Position numbers and translations under genes: made by a program. From Fretibacter rubidus (GTDB taxonomy: Bacteria > Pseudomonadota > Alphaproteobacteria > Caulobacterales > Maricaulaceae): 64,000 nucleotides of DNA. The stretch lies in the NCBI RefSeq assembly GCF_041429785.1, contig NZ_CP163423.1, forward strand, positions 186,001 through 250,000. The letters are read 5' to 3'. Below are positions 37,111-46,432 of this stretch, piece by piece (positions within the stretch are counted from its first letter, which is position 1; the number at the start of each line of letters is the position of its first letter). The notes beneath the pieces were generated by a model. That model worked only from the letters and a program-made list of their open reading frames with translations. It was not told the DNA's origin and ran no database searches.

Positions 37111-37911
37111 ATGGCACATGCACTTATATTTGATTCCGGCGTTGGCGGGCTTTCCGTTTCACGCGAAATCCGTGACCTGCTACCCGCTCTGCGCCAAAGC
37201 TATGTCGCTGATGATATCTTTCGCCCTTACGGCGAGAAGACACCTGCGCAATTACAAGCCCGCTTGCCAGAATTACTTGCGACACTCGAATTAATGCTGT
37301 CGCCTGACGTCATTGTCATTGCGTGTAACACGGCCTCGACCACCGCGCTTGACGCTATTCGTGCTGCGGTGCGTGCGCCCGTGATTGGCGTCGTGCCGGC
37401 GATAAAACCCGCCGCGCAGATGACGCGCACAGGCACGATTGCGGTGCTAGGAACACCCGGCACGGTCAAGCGCCGCTATGTTGACGGTCTTATCCGCGAC
37501 CATGCCTCTGACTGTCACGTTATCTTGCAAGGCTCTGTCAACTTGGTCGATATAGCCGAAGCGAAATTAGCTGGCGGCGCCGTCGACCTTGCCCGGATTA
37601 AAGCCGAACTGGCCCCGTTGTTTTCAGGCAAACACGGCGCTGATATTGACGCGGTCGTTTTGGCTTGTACCCATTTCCCACTCTTAAAGGACGAGTTAAA
37701 AGCCTCGCTTACCCAGTCTGTAAGGTGGATTGATAGCGGGGCCGCCATTGCGCGGCGGGTGAAATCTGTTCTTGATGACAAAGCTGTGGATATCGCCAAG
37801 GGGTTTAACAGCGCTGATAATGCGTTTTTGATCGGCCCTGATACGGGGGCCGCGCGGGCGGCGACGTTTCAAGATTTTGGTTTTGCCCGCGTTATCGGGC
37901 TGCTCTCTTAA
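37111..37911 (+). CDS. murI: Glutamate racemase
   Basis: Makes D-glutamate for peptidoglycan. 266 residues with FDSGVGGLSV, the first catalytic Cys in ACNTAS (C72) and the second in ACTHFPLL. The length fits the family. It converges with the yqaA-like gene 10 nt away. Together with amgK/murU it adds to the cell-wall supply functions in the window. Confidence 0.96.
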   Translation: MAHALIFDSGVGGLSVSREIRDLLPALRQSYVADDIFRPYGEKTPAQLQARLPELLATLELMLSPDVIVIACNTASTTALDAIRAAVRAPVIGVVPAIKPAAQMTRTGTIAVLGTPGTVKRRYVDGLIRDHASDCHVILQGSVNLVDIAEAKLAGGAVDLARIKAELAPLFSGKHGADIDAVVLACTHFPLLKDELKASLTQSVRWIDSGAAIARRVKSVLDDKAVDIAKGFNSADNAFLIGPDTGAARAATFQDFGFARVIGLLS

Positions 37912-37921
37912 GGGTACAGGC

Positions 37922-38524
37922 TTAGTGCATGAAATGCATATAAGCCCAATACATCCCCGCGAGTAAGACAAATAGGCCGATTGAAAAGAGGCCAAAATGC
38001 TTTTTCATAATCTCTTCGGCTTTGGGTCCCGCAAGGCGAATAATGCCTGCGACCAGGAAAAACCGCAACGAGCGCGCCATAACACTAGCAGCGATAAAAA
38101 CCGCAAAGTTAATCTTAAGCGCCCCGCTCATGATGGTGATGACCTTATAAGGAAACGGCGTCAGTCCCGCGCCAAAGACGGCGAGGCCGCCGTACTGCGC
38201 AATACGCGCTGAAAACTCGGCCATTTTATCTGTTTTGCCCAAAGCCTCCAAGACAGGTACGGCCAAAGCGTCAAAGAAGAACAGGCCAAGGAAATATCCC
38301 GCAATACCGCCCAAGACAGAGGCGACAGTGGCAACCAAAGCAATTTTCCACCAGTTTTTAAGATTAGCCTGTACCATCGGAATGATCATCAAATCAGGCG
38401 GGATCGGGAAAAAAGAGCTTTCAATAAAGCTGATAAATGCCAGCCACCGATAGGCCAAACGGTGCCGCGCGAGGGCTTTGGTATCTTCATACCACTTATC
38501 TAGAAATGCGAGTTTTCCTTGCAT
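37922..38524 (-). CDS. YqaA/DedA-family membrane protein (VTT domain)
   Basis: 200 residues with four to five hydrophobic segments and the family pattern FIESSFFPIPPDLMIIPM near residue 35, then GGIAGYFLGLFFFDAL and GAGLTPFPYKVITIMSGAL. DedA-superfamily proteins support membrane lipid or proton homeostasis and help recycle undecaprenyl phosphate carriers in some members. Transport substrate not determinable here. Confidence 0.9.
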   Translation of the reverse strand: MQGKLAFLDKWYEDTKALARHRLAYRWLAFISFIESSFFPIPPDLMIIPMVQANLKNWWKIALVATVASVLGGIAGYFLGLFFFDALAVPVLEALGKTDKMAEFSARIAQYGGLAVFGAGLTPFPYKVITIMSGALKINFAVFIAASVMARSLRFFLVAGIIRLAGPKAEEIMKKHFGLFSIGLFVLLAGMYWAYMHFMH

Positions 38525-38680
38525 GGACGCGGCTTTAGCAGAGATTGTCTTAAAGTCACCTTTAAATGCAGATGAAAAGCGGAAAGCTTCCCTACATTAT
38601 TGCTGCACAAATTTCAAAAATCGAAAAATGCATATGGATTTTTAAAAAGGGCTCCTCTATATCACCCCTCTACTTGGTAT

Positions 38681-38764
38681 GCGGCTGTGGCGGAATTGGT
38701 AGACGCGCGGGATTCAAAATCCCGTTCCTTTGGAGTGTCGGTTCGATTCCGACCAGCCGTACCA
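38681..38764 (+). tRNA. tRNA-Leu (anticodon CAA)
   Basis: 84 nt including an encoded CCA. The acceptor stem GCGGCTG pairs with CAGCCGT (G1-U72 wobble, as in several Leu tRNAs). The D arm is GGCGGAATTGGTAGACG, the anticodon stem CGGGA/TCCCG holds loop TTCAAAA (anticodon CAA, reads UUG), a long class II variable arm follows, and the T arm is GTCGGTTCGATTCCGAC. Confidence 0.95.
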
Positions 38765-38778
38765 AGAGGCGCAAGTTC

Positions 38779-38806
38779 AGAGGCGTCGGTTAAGAGGCGT
38801 CCGTTA
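38779..38806. repeat. Imperfect 14-nt tandem repeat after tRNA-Leu
   Basis: AGAGGCGTCGGTTA (38779-38792) and AGAGGCGTCCGTTA (38793-38806) differ at one base. They lie between the tRNA 3' end and the CIA30 gene. No known function. Confidence 0.7.
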
Positions 38807-38817
38807 ATCGCCTTATG

Positions 38818-39441
38818 TTACGCCGTTTTCCCGCATCCTTCCATCCAATCGACCTTTAGCTCGAAAGGGCCGTCTTGTCCGTCGGATAGGATGATGCCGA
38901 TGGTGTTGACCTTGGACGGGTCAAATGTTGCGCCGCGTAAGGGGCGGCCAAAAATAGAGGCTTGTAAATCATCAAAGGGGACAAAGACGGTTTCCCATTC
39001 GCCGGGCTGAGTAGCGGCAATGGGTGCTTGGAAGGCAATAGAGCGGCGGCGGAAATAGGCATCGGTACGTAGCGATAATTTATAGCCGCGCCCGTCGGAT
39101 TTCACGCGCAGATTTATACCGTCCGCACCGCCCAATACGCCAGGCTCGACAAAGCGGCGCACGGATGAAAACCCGCCGCCATTGGTATTGATGACGCCGC
39201 TAAAGACCATATGCGCGTCATTAAATGACGGGCCGCCTGATGACCGCCCGCCCATGACACCGTCATTGACTGCGCCCCATTTTTGCTGCTCGCTAGGGGT
39301 CTTAAAACTTAGTTTCATAGGGCAACTCATGGAAAGTGTGGTACGTGATTGTGCGGTCTCTGCGCGGCTTTGAATAGCCGTCGCGAGTAGTAAAAGCGTA
39401 GCAACAGCGAGCGCTGCCAAGGTAAATTTAAACTTTTTCAT
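38818..39441 (-). CDS. Exported CIA30-family protein
   Basis: 207 residues with a signal peptide (KFKFTLAALAVATLLLLATA). The domain matches the complex I intermediate-associated protein 30 (CIA30)/galactose-binding-like fold: WGAVNDGVMGGRSSG, GGGFSSVRRF and KVNTIGIILSDGQDGPFELKVDWM. In mitochondria CIA30 assists complex I assembly. The bacterial exported versions are of unknown function and probably bind a carbohydrate or another protein. Confidence 0.87.
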   Translation of the reverse strand: MKKFKFTLAALAVATLLLLATAIQSRAETAQSRTTLSMSCPMKLSFKTPSEQQKWGAVNDGVMGGRSSGGPSFNDAHMVFSGVINTNGGGFSSVRRFVEPGVLGGADGINLRVKSDGRGYKLSLRTDAYFRRRSIAFQAPIAATQPGEWETVFVPFDDLQASIFGRPLRGATFDPSKVNTIGIILSDGQDGPFELKVDWMEGCGKTA

Positions 39442-39504
39442 ATTATTATTACGGGCTAGACCGCGATCGGGTTGCTACCCAACACACATGTCAAAAAATG
39501 ACGA

Positions 39505-39522
39505 AGAATTTAGCAAAATTCT
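39505..39522. promoter_or_regulatory. Palindrome upstream of glutamate dehydrogenase gene
   Basis: AGAATTT (39505-39511) and AAATTCT (39516-39522) form a perfect inverted repeat with a 4-nt spacer, about 105 nt before the gdh start. A possible operator; regulator unknown. Confidence 0.3.
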
Positions 39523-39627
39523 CTCTTAAACTGCGAAATATAGACTATTCTTTATCGTTTGACGGGCATAGAGAGGAACAAAGCACCGCGACGCGGTTGG
39601 TTAATTTAGTTTGAGGGAAGTCTCATC

Positions 39628-41028
39628 ATGTCAGAACTTAATTTCTCCCAAAGTGTGGATGTCATGTTCAACCGCGCGGGTAGCTATATGGATATATCGC
39701 CCAAATTGCTTGAGAAAATCCGCGTGTGTAATGCGACTTATACGGTCCGCTTTGGCGTGAAATTACGCGGCGAAGTGCATAGCTTTACAGGATACCGCGC
39801 CGTCCATTCGGAACATAAAGAACCTGTTAAAGGCGGTATTCGCTACGCCATGAGCGTTAACCAGGACGAAGTCGAAGCGCTGGCCGCATTGATGACGTAT
39901 AAAACCGCGCTGGTGGATTTACCCTTTGGTGGGTCGAAAGGCGGGCTGTGTATTGACCCGAACCAATGGGACGCGACAGAGCTAGAGCGTATCACGCGCC
40001 GCTTTACATTTGAGCTATCAAAGCGCGACCTCATCCACCCGTCACAAAATGTACCCGCGCCAGATATGGGCACGGGCGAGCGCGAGATGGCGTGGATGAT
40101 GGATGAATACCGCCGCTTAAACCGTACCAATATTGACGCGGCCGCCTGTGTTACGGGTAAACCTGTTCACCTCGGCGGGATTAATGGCCGTACAGAAGCC
40201 ACAGGCCGGGGCGTTCAATATGTCACGCAAGAGTTTTTCCGACACCCAGAGGATAAAAAACAAGCGGGCATGCGCGGTGATCTGGACGGTAAGAAAATCG
40301 TCGTCCAAGGCCTTGGTAATGTGGGCTATCATGCGGCAAAATTCCTGTCCGAGGAAGACGGCGCGAAAATCATCACCGTGATTGAACGTGACGGTGTTAT
40401 CCGCAATGAAAAGGGCATCAATATCCAAGCCTTAAAAGATCATATGAATGCGGGTAAGCCGTTATCAGAGTTTGACGGCGGCAGCTTTAGCGAAGATTTG
40501 GACGCGCTCTGTGATAAATGCGACATCTTAATCCCCGCCGCAATGGAAGGGGTGATTAACAAAAACAACGCCCATAATATTAAAACTAAATTAATTGTCG
40601 AAGCCGCCAACGGCCCGGTCACCGCTATGGCTGACAAAGTGCTTCGCGATAAAGGCGTAATTATCATTCCTGATATGCTCGCCAATGCGGGTGGTGTGGT
40701 CGTGTCCTATTTTGAATGGGTGAAAAACGTCAACCATATTCGTTTTGGCCGTTTGCAACGCCGCCGCGAAGAGAGCAAAGCGTCGCTGCTGCTCGAACAG
40801 CTAAAGAAATCAGGCGTCAAATTTGGCACGAATTTCAAAAAAGAATATATCGAAGGCGCAGACGAAATTGATTTGGTTCGTGCAGGTCTAGATGACACAA
40901 TGCGTCTGGCTTACGCCAATATCCGCGAGCAACTCAATGAAAAACCAGAACTTGAAGACATCCGCACGGCAGCGTTTTATGTCGCCATTTCCGATATTGC
41001 CCTGCATTATCAGTCTTTAGGATTGTAG
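39628..41028 (+). CDS. gdhA: Glu/Leu/Phe/Val dehydrogenase (glutamate dehydrogenase)
   Basis: 466 residues. The N-terminal catalytic domain has KGGIRYAMSV and the signature ALVDLPFGGSKGG with the catalytic Lys; the C-terminal NAD(P) domain starts at VQGLGNVGYHAAKFL. Interconverts glutamate with 2-oxoglutarate and ammonia. Coenzyme choice (NAD or NADP) cannot be settled. gltB at the end of the window offers the alternative, high-affinity ammonia route. Confidence 0.92.
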   Translation: MSELNFSQSVDVMFNRAGSYMDISPKLLEKIRVCNATYTVRFGVKLRGEVHSFTGYRAVHSEHKEPVKGGIRYAMSVNQDEVEALAALMTYKTALVDLPFGGSKGGLCIDPNQWDATELERITRRFTFELSKRDLIHPSQNVPAPDMGTGEREMAWMMDEYRRLNRTNIDAAACVTGKPVHLGGINGRTEATGRGVQYVTQEFFRHPEDKKQAGMRGDLDGKKIVVQGLGNVGYHAAKFLSEEDGAKIITVIERDGVIRNEKGINIQALKDHMNAGKPLSEFDGGSFSEDLDALCDKCDILIPAAMEGVINKNNAHNIKTKLIVEAANGPVTAMADKVLRDKGVIIIPDMLANAGGVVVSYFEWVKNVNHIRFGRLQRRREESKASLLLEQLKKSGVKFGTNFKKEYIEGADEIDLVRAGLDDTMRLAYANIREQLNEKPELEDIRTAAFYVAISDIALHYQSLGL

Positions 41029-41158
41029 GGAGCGGCAGGCTTTGGCTTAGGCGGCCTTTTCCTAATACAAACCACGCATATGCTTGTCATTCCGCCGTGG
41101 ACACAGCCCACCCGAAATCTATGGCCTTGTGGTCGTTTCAAACTCCGAGATTGCATTG

Positions 41159-43132
41159 TCATGCATCACCTTCGATTTCCATAATCAAATCATCTGCTGC
41201 GATTTGGCTTCCCGCTTTGGCGGCGATCTCTACGACCTCTCCGTCAATTTCGGCGAGGATTTCGTGTTGCATTTTCATGGCTTCTAATATGGCAAGTCTT
41301 TGCCCTGTTTTGACGGTGTCGCCCATTTTGACAAAGACTTCCAGCAACTGCCCGTGCATCGGGGCGCGTACCGTGCCGCCGCCGCCCGCGTCCTCAAGGC
41401 TCGCTGTGCCGCCGGCGATGTTTTGAACTGTAAAGCTGCGCGCAGGTGTAATGACGTGAAGGCCTTGGGCGGACTTTACGGCTGTCACTTTTGTTTTTTC
41501 GCCGTCCATAATCAGGGTGAAATGCGGGGCATCGCGGCTTGGTACAGATACCGCAGTTGTGCTGTCGCCGATGTGGACAATCAGGGTGTCATCTGCGCCG
41601 CTTTCCACACGAACGGTGACGTCGTTATAGACAAACACACTTTCAACCCCGCGTGCATTTGACCACCCCATTAATTCACATGGCACACCCAGCGACGCGT
41701 TCAGCGCCGTGTCTTGGGCGATGAGAAAATCAATGACGGCGGCAACTGTATAGTCTTGGTCGGATAATTCTGGGCGCGCGTAACCGTCATCGCCATAGGT
41801 CTCTGCGATAAAGGCGGTCGTTGCTTCGCCCTTAATAAAGGCCTCTTGTCCCAGCGCGTCGATCAGGAAATCACGGTTGTTTTCAACGCCAACCAGTGCG
41901 GTCTGCTGAAGCGCTTTTATCAGCTTTATGCGCGCAACCTCGCGCGTGTCGCCGTGGGTGATAATTTTCGCGACCATGCTGTCATAAAACGGACTGACCA
42001 TGCCGCCGCTCTCAATACCGCTATCGACCCTGGCGAGATCTGTCGGTGCAGACCAAAGTGTAATCGGCCCTGTGCTGGGCAGGAAATCATTCGCGGGATC
42101 TTCGGCGTAAAGGCGCACTTCCATGGCATGCCCCGACAGCGTGACGTCGTCTTGGGACAAGCCAAGGGCCTCCCCTTGCGCGACACGCAGTTGCAGCGCG
42201 ACCAGATCAAGGCCGGTAATCATTTCTGTGACGGGATGCTCCACCTGCAAGCGTGTGTTCATCTCTAGGAAGTAAAACTCACCCGACGCATCAAGCAAAA
42301 ATTCCACGGTGCCCGCGCCGACATACTCTACGGCTTTGGCGGCATTGACGGCGGCGTCGCCCATGGCGGCGCGCAGTTTTTCTGTCATGACGGGGCAGGG
42401 GGCTTCCTCGATCACCTTTTGGTGGCGGCGCTGCACGGAACAATCGCGCTCACCCAGGTGGACGGTGTTGCCGTGTTTATCAGCAAAGACTTGCAACTCC
42501 ACATGACGGGGTTTCTGCACGGCTTTTTCGATAATAAGCTCGCCGTTACCAAAGGCGTTGACGGCTTCAGAGCGGGCGTCCTTAATGGCGTTTTCAATGT
42601 CAGCCGCCTTATGGACAAGGCGCATACCGCGCCCGCCGCCGCCCGCCGCCGCTTTGACCATCACGGGAAAGCCGATGGATTTGGCGGCCGTCGTCAAGGC
42701 CTTGTCAGATTGGTCTTCGTCTTGATAGCCGGGCACGCAGGGCACGCCCGCCGCTATCATCGCGCGTTTTGACCGCGCTTTGTCGCCCATGACATTAATC
42801 GCCCCAACGGGGGGGCCGACAAAGATAATGTCGTTCGCTTCGCACGCACGGGCAAAATCGGCATTCTCCGAGAGGAAACCATATCCAGGATGAATGGCGT
42901 CCGCGCCCGTTTTCTTGGCCGCGTCAATAATCGTGTCGATCAGCAGATAGCTTTCACCAACCGGAGAACCGCCAATATGAACCCCCGCGTCAGCAAATTT
43001 TGTATGCGGCGCATTGGCATCTGCGTCGGAATAAACGGCAACGGTTTTGATGCCCATCTCTTTCGCGCTGCGCATGACGCGCAAGGCAATTTCGCCGCGA
43101 TTAGCGATCAACAGAGTTTTAATCATCTTCAT
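41159..43132 (-). CDS. Biotin-dependent acyl-CoA carboxylase, biotin carboxylase/carrier subunit
   Basis: 657 residues: biotin carboxylase (MIKTLLIANRGEIALRV, ATP-grasp AAGGGGRGMRLV, MNTRLQVEHPVTE), a middle BT-like region, and a C-terminal biotinyl domain with the attachment site LEAMKMQHE. Subunit of a 3-methylcrotonyl-, geranyl- or propionyl-CoA carboxylase. Its beta subunit is encoded just upstream on the same strand (9-nt gap). The next step enzymes are not in the window, so substrate stays open. The second Met, two codons on, is an equally good start. Confidence 0.9.
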   Translation of the reverse strand: MKMIKTLLIANRGEIALRVMRSAKEMGIKTVAVYSDADANAPHTKFADAGVHIGGSPVGESYLLIDTIIDAAKKTGADAIHPGYGFLSENADFARACEANDIIFVGPPVGAINVMGDKARSKRAMIAAGVPCVPGYQDEDQSDKALTTAAKSIGFPVMVKAAAGGGGRGMRLVHKAADIENAIKDARSEAVNAFGNGELIIEKAVQKPRHVELQVFADKHGNTVHLGERDCSVQRRHQKVIEEAPCPVMTEKLRAAMGDAAVNAAKAVEYVGAGTVEFLLDASGEFYFLEMNTRLQVEHPVTEMITGLDLVALQLRVAQGEALGLSQDDVTLSGHAMEVRLYAEDPANDFLPSTGPITLWSAPTDLARVDSGIESGGMVSPFYDSMVAKIITHGDTREVARIKLIKALQQTALVGVENNRDFLIDALGQEAFIKGEATTAFIAETYGDDGYARPELSDQDYTVAAVIDFLIAQDTALNASLGVPCELMGWSNARGVESVFVYNDVTVRVESGADDTLIVHIGDSTTAVSVPSRDAPHFTLIMDGEKTKVTAVKSAQGLHVITPARSFTVQNIAGGTASLEDAGGGGTVRAPMHGQLLEVFVKMGDTVKTGQRLAILEAMKMQHEILAEIDGEVVEIAAKAGSQIAADDLIMEIEGDA

Positions 43133-43141
43133 ATCCGCCTC

Positions 43142-44764
43142 CTATGCCCGGGCCACGGCAAAGCTATTGGGCGCAACTTTGCGCGCACGACCTTCGGCGA
43201 TTGTGTCTAGCACAAAGCCCAGAACTTTGCGTGTATCACGCGGGTCAATCACGCCGTGATCCAGGCACCGCCCTGACGTGTAAAGCGCACTTTCTTGGCG
43301 CGTGAATAGGGCTGTGATTTTATCTTCTTGCGCTTGGGCGCTCGCCTCATCAACCGTTTCGCCTTTTCGGGCGGCGCGCACCTCGGCGACCATGCGCATA
43401 GTTTTGGCTGCACTGGCCCCGCTCATCACGCCTGTGCGCGCATTGACCCAGCTAAAGAGGAACTCCGGGTCATAGGCATAACCTGCCATGCCGTAATTGC
43501 CCGCGCCAAAGCTCGCCCCAATATGAAAGCTGATTTTGGGCACAGTGATGGTGGACACGGCCTGGATCATTTTTGATCCGTGCTTAATCATGCCCGCCTG
43601 TTCATATTGTGTGCCGACCATATAGCCTGTGGTATTATGCAGAAATACGACGGGGGTTTGGGACTGCTCGCAGAGCTGGAGGAAGTGGCTGACTTTATTG
43701 GCGCCGTTGGGGTCAATCGGACCGTTATTGCCAATCATCGCGACGGGGTGCCCCATAACGCTGGCTTGGATACAAACCGTGGACACACCAAAGCGCGGTT
43801 TGAAATCTTCAAAATCTGACCCGTCAACGATACGCGCCATCACTTCGCGCACATCATAGGGCGTGGTATAATCCTTTGGCACCACACCCGCGAGTTCGTC
43901 CTCGCTATAGGCTGGCATGGCGTAGGGTTTGGGCTCTTTTAAGGGCGCGTGTTTATTCCACCCCAAACGCCCCATCACGTCACGTGCCAGCGCAATACCG
44001 TGGGCGTCATCATCGGCCAGATATTCAATCAACCCCGTTGTCGTGCTGTGCATTTCTGTGCCGCCAAGCTCGCGGTCATTGGCAATTTCGCCCGTAGCCG
44101 CTTTGACCAGCGCAGCCCCCGCTAGCGCCGCCATGCCGTTATCTTTCACGCCAATCACGTAATCGGACATACCGGGCATATAGGCCCCGCCCGCTGTTGA
44201 GGCGCCGTGCAGCACAACCATGGTCGGCAGGCCTTTGGACGACATGCGGGCCAAGTTACGAAACAGCTTCCCGCCGTTCGCCCAAAGCTCGACCTCATAA
44301 TCGACAAGATTGGCGCCTGCGCTCTCGACCAAATGGACCAGCGGCAATTTTTGGCGCATGCACATCTCTTGCATAATCTCTAGGCTTCGCCAGCCGCCTG
44401 TCGTGGCTGCGCCCGCGCGAATACCGCTATCATCGGACCAAACCATACAGCGCACACCCGATACAAAACCAATGCCGATAATGTTTGACCCGCCCGGAAC
44501 GGATGTATCGGGGTTCTCATCATCCAGCATATAATTGGCCATATTAAACAGCGACAAAAACGGCATGCCAGGGTCGAGCAAGCGTTTGATACGTTCGCGC
44601 GGTGAAAGCTGCCCCCGTTTTTCAAACACAGGCAAGCGTTTGTTAGATGTGTCCACGGCCCGCTGTTCAAGAGCTCGTAGTTCGTCGACCATCGTCAGCA
44701 TCTCGCTGCGGTTCTTTTGAAAGCTATCAGAGCCAGGGGCGATTTTGGATTTAAAAATAGGCAT
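43142..44764 (-). CDS. Acyl-CoA carboxylase carboxyltransferase (beta) subunit
   Basis: 540 residues with the crotonase-like carboxyltransferase fold. The early KRGQLSPRERIKRLLD segment, VESAGANLVDYEVELW (acyl-CoA site), GGAYMPGMSDY and ASFGAGNYGMAGYAYDP are typical of methylcrotonoyl/geranoyl-CoA-type subunits rather than the two-subunit AccA/AccD form. Co-transcribed with the alpha subunit. Likely used for branched-chain amino acid or isoprenoid breakdown. Confidence 0.9.
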   Translation of the reverse strand: MPIFKSKIAPGSDSFQKNRSEMLTMVDELRALEQRAVDTSNKRLPVFEKRGQLSPRERIKRLLDPGMPFLSLFNMANYMLDDENPDTSVPGGSNIIGIGFVSGVRCMVWSDDSGIRAGAATTGGWRSLEIMQEMCMRQKLPLVHLVESAGANLVDYEVELWANGGKLFRNLARMSSKGLPTMVVLHGASTAGGAYMPGMSDYVIGVKDNGMAALAGAALVKAATGEIANDRELGGTEMHSTTTGLIEYLADDDAHGIALARDVMGRLGWNKHAPLKEPKPYAMPAYSEDELAGVVPKDYTTPYDVREVMARIVDGSDFEDFKPRFGVSTVCIQASVMGHPVAMIGNNGPIDPNGANKVSHFLQLCEQSQTPVVFLHNTTGYMVGTQYEQAGMIKHGSKMIQAVSTITVPKISFHIGASFGAGNYGMAGYAYDPEFLFSWVNARTGVMSGASAAKTMRMVAEVRAARKGETVDEASAQAQEDKITALFTRQESALYTSGRCLDHGVIDPRDTRKVLGFVLDTIAEGRARKVAPNSFAVARA

Positions 44765-44947
44765 TTTATGTCCCGTGCGTATGTTATTAGCGTTTATTAT
44801 GCTGTGTTTTATCCCTTATGTGACATTTCACTATTGCCTGTCCAATATAAAGCGTGAAATTCATCCCCACAGCGTGTGTCGTCTTGAAAGGCCGCGCTCA
44901 ATCTGTCATGTGAAGACAGCCATAAGCACTAGGAAAGGGAGGACGCC

Positions 44948-46333
44948 ATGAGCCAAAAATCACCAGTTGATAACCCTCCCTTTGCAGGCGAACGCATGTC
45001 GGACACTGGTCTTGATGCTGATTATAATTTGCTAGTTGATTTGCTTGATGGGGCTATCGGGCTTGATGATATTACAGATATTCACCCTGCTGATTTTTCA
45101 GACCAATTTGAGCAGTTAACACCCGAGCAGCGCGAGCGCCTGATTACGGGCGCGCCGCAGATTATCTCGCCCGATATTTTGTCCTATCTTGAGGACGAGG
45201 TGGTGGAAGATATTTTGCCGCTGCTGCCATCTGATCAACTCGCCCAAGCCATCTCAGAGCTTGATAATGATGACGCCACGCAAATTATCGAGGAGATGGA
45301 AGACGAGCAGCGCGAAGAAATTTTGGGTGCGCTGCCCAGTGCGGACCGAGCCCAGCTTGAAGCGTCCTTAAAGTTTGAAGACGAGACCATTGGGCGTTTG
45401 ATGCAGCGCGAATTTGTCGCCTCGCCAGAGTTCTGGACGGTTGGCAGCACGATTGATCATATGCGCGCCACAGGCGAAGATTTGCCCGAAATCTTCTTTA
45501 ACGTCTATGTTGTTGATCCGACGTTCAAACCGCTGGGTTATGTCAATCTCTCGCGGCTGATGCGGGCCCCTCGCGCGATGTTGCTCTCAGAGTTAATGGA
45601 GCCGCTGCTAGCGAAAATTCCGCAAGAAATGGACCAAGAAGAAGCGGCTTATTTGTTTCAAAAATACAGCCTGATTTCAGCCCCTGTTGTGGATGCCTCT
45701 GGCCGTCTTGTCGGTATGATGACCGTTGATGATATCATCGAGATTATCCAGACTGAAAACACGGAAGATATCCTCGCTTTGGCGGGTGTTTCAGATGCGG
45801 GCCTGACCGATACGGCGGCCACAGTGTTCAAAGCGCGCGCGCCGTGGTTATTTGTGAACCTCCTGACCGCGATTTTGGCGTCTATCGTGATTGCACAATT
45901 TGATTATGCAATTAACCAGATTGTTGCGCTGGCTGTACTGATGCCAATTGTTGCCTCTATGGGCGGTAATGCGGGCACGCAAGCCCTGACTGTGGCGGTG
46001 CGCGCCCTATCGGAGCGGGATTTGACGCCGCAAAATGCGTGGAGAGCCGTGCGGCGTGAAGCTGTGGCGGCGTTGTTAATCGGGATTGTGTTCGCGGTGG
46101 CCTTGGCCATTATTGCCTATGTCTGGTTTGGGGATACGCGCCTTGCGGGTGTGGCCTTTGTGGCGATGATTATTAATCATGTCTTTGCGGGGCTGGCGGG
46201 CATATTAGTGCCGCTTGGCCTCAAACGCTTTGGTGCCGACCCGGCTGTGTCTTCATCGGTCTTTGTGACAACTGTGACTGACGTTATCGGGTTTTTCTCC
46301 TTCCTCGGCTTCGCGGCGATGGTTCTTTTGTAA
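44948..46333 (+). CDS. mgtE: Magnesium transporter MgtE
   Basis: 461 residues: N-terminal regulatory helical domain, two CBS domains (around YVNLSRLMRAPR and SAPVVDASGRLVGMMTVDDI), a plug helix and five C-terminal transmembrane helices. The pore motif is MPIVASMGGNAGTQALTV. Channel-like Mg2+ import gated by the cytosolic domains. A GGAGG site lies 6 nt before the ATG. It diverges from the carboxylase operon, and no Mg2+ riboswitch was recognised in the 183-nt gap. Confidence 0.95.
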   Translation: MSQKSPVDNPPFAGERMSDTGLDADYNLLVDLLDGAIGLDDITDIHPADFSDQFEQLTPEQRERLITGAPQIISPDILSYLEDEVVEDILPLLPSDQLAQAISELDNDDATQIIEEMEDEQREEILGALPSADRAQLEASLKFEDETIGRLMQREFVASPEFWTVGSTIDHMRATGEDLPEIFFNVYVVDPTFKPLGYVNLSRLMRAPRAMLLSELMEPLLAKIPQEMDQEEAAYLFQKYSLISAPVVDASGRLVGMMTVDDIIEIIQTENTEDILALAGVSDAGLTDTAATVFKARAPWLFVNLLTAILASIVIAQFDYAINQIVALAVLMPIVASMGGNAGTQALTVAVRALSERDLTPQNAWRAVRREAVAALLIGIVFAVALAIIAYVWFGDTRLAGVAFVAMIINHVFAGLAGILVPLGLKRFGADPAVSSSVFVTTVTDVIGFFSFLGFAAMVLL

Positions 46334-46432
46334 AACGCCCAATGGTGTAGAAATTTCCCTTTAGGCGCGTAATCGGCCCAATCTTTGCAAGTTCAAGCAA
46401 GAGAATTTCTTTTGTCCTGGTTTGGAACGATT

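Noticed and set aside
44765-44947. Magnesium riboswitch before mgtE
   Set aside because: No recognisable conserved leader structure or terminator/antiterminator pair could be seen in this 183-nt gap.
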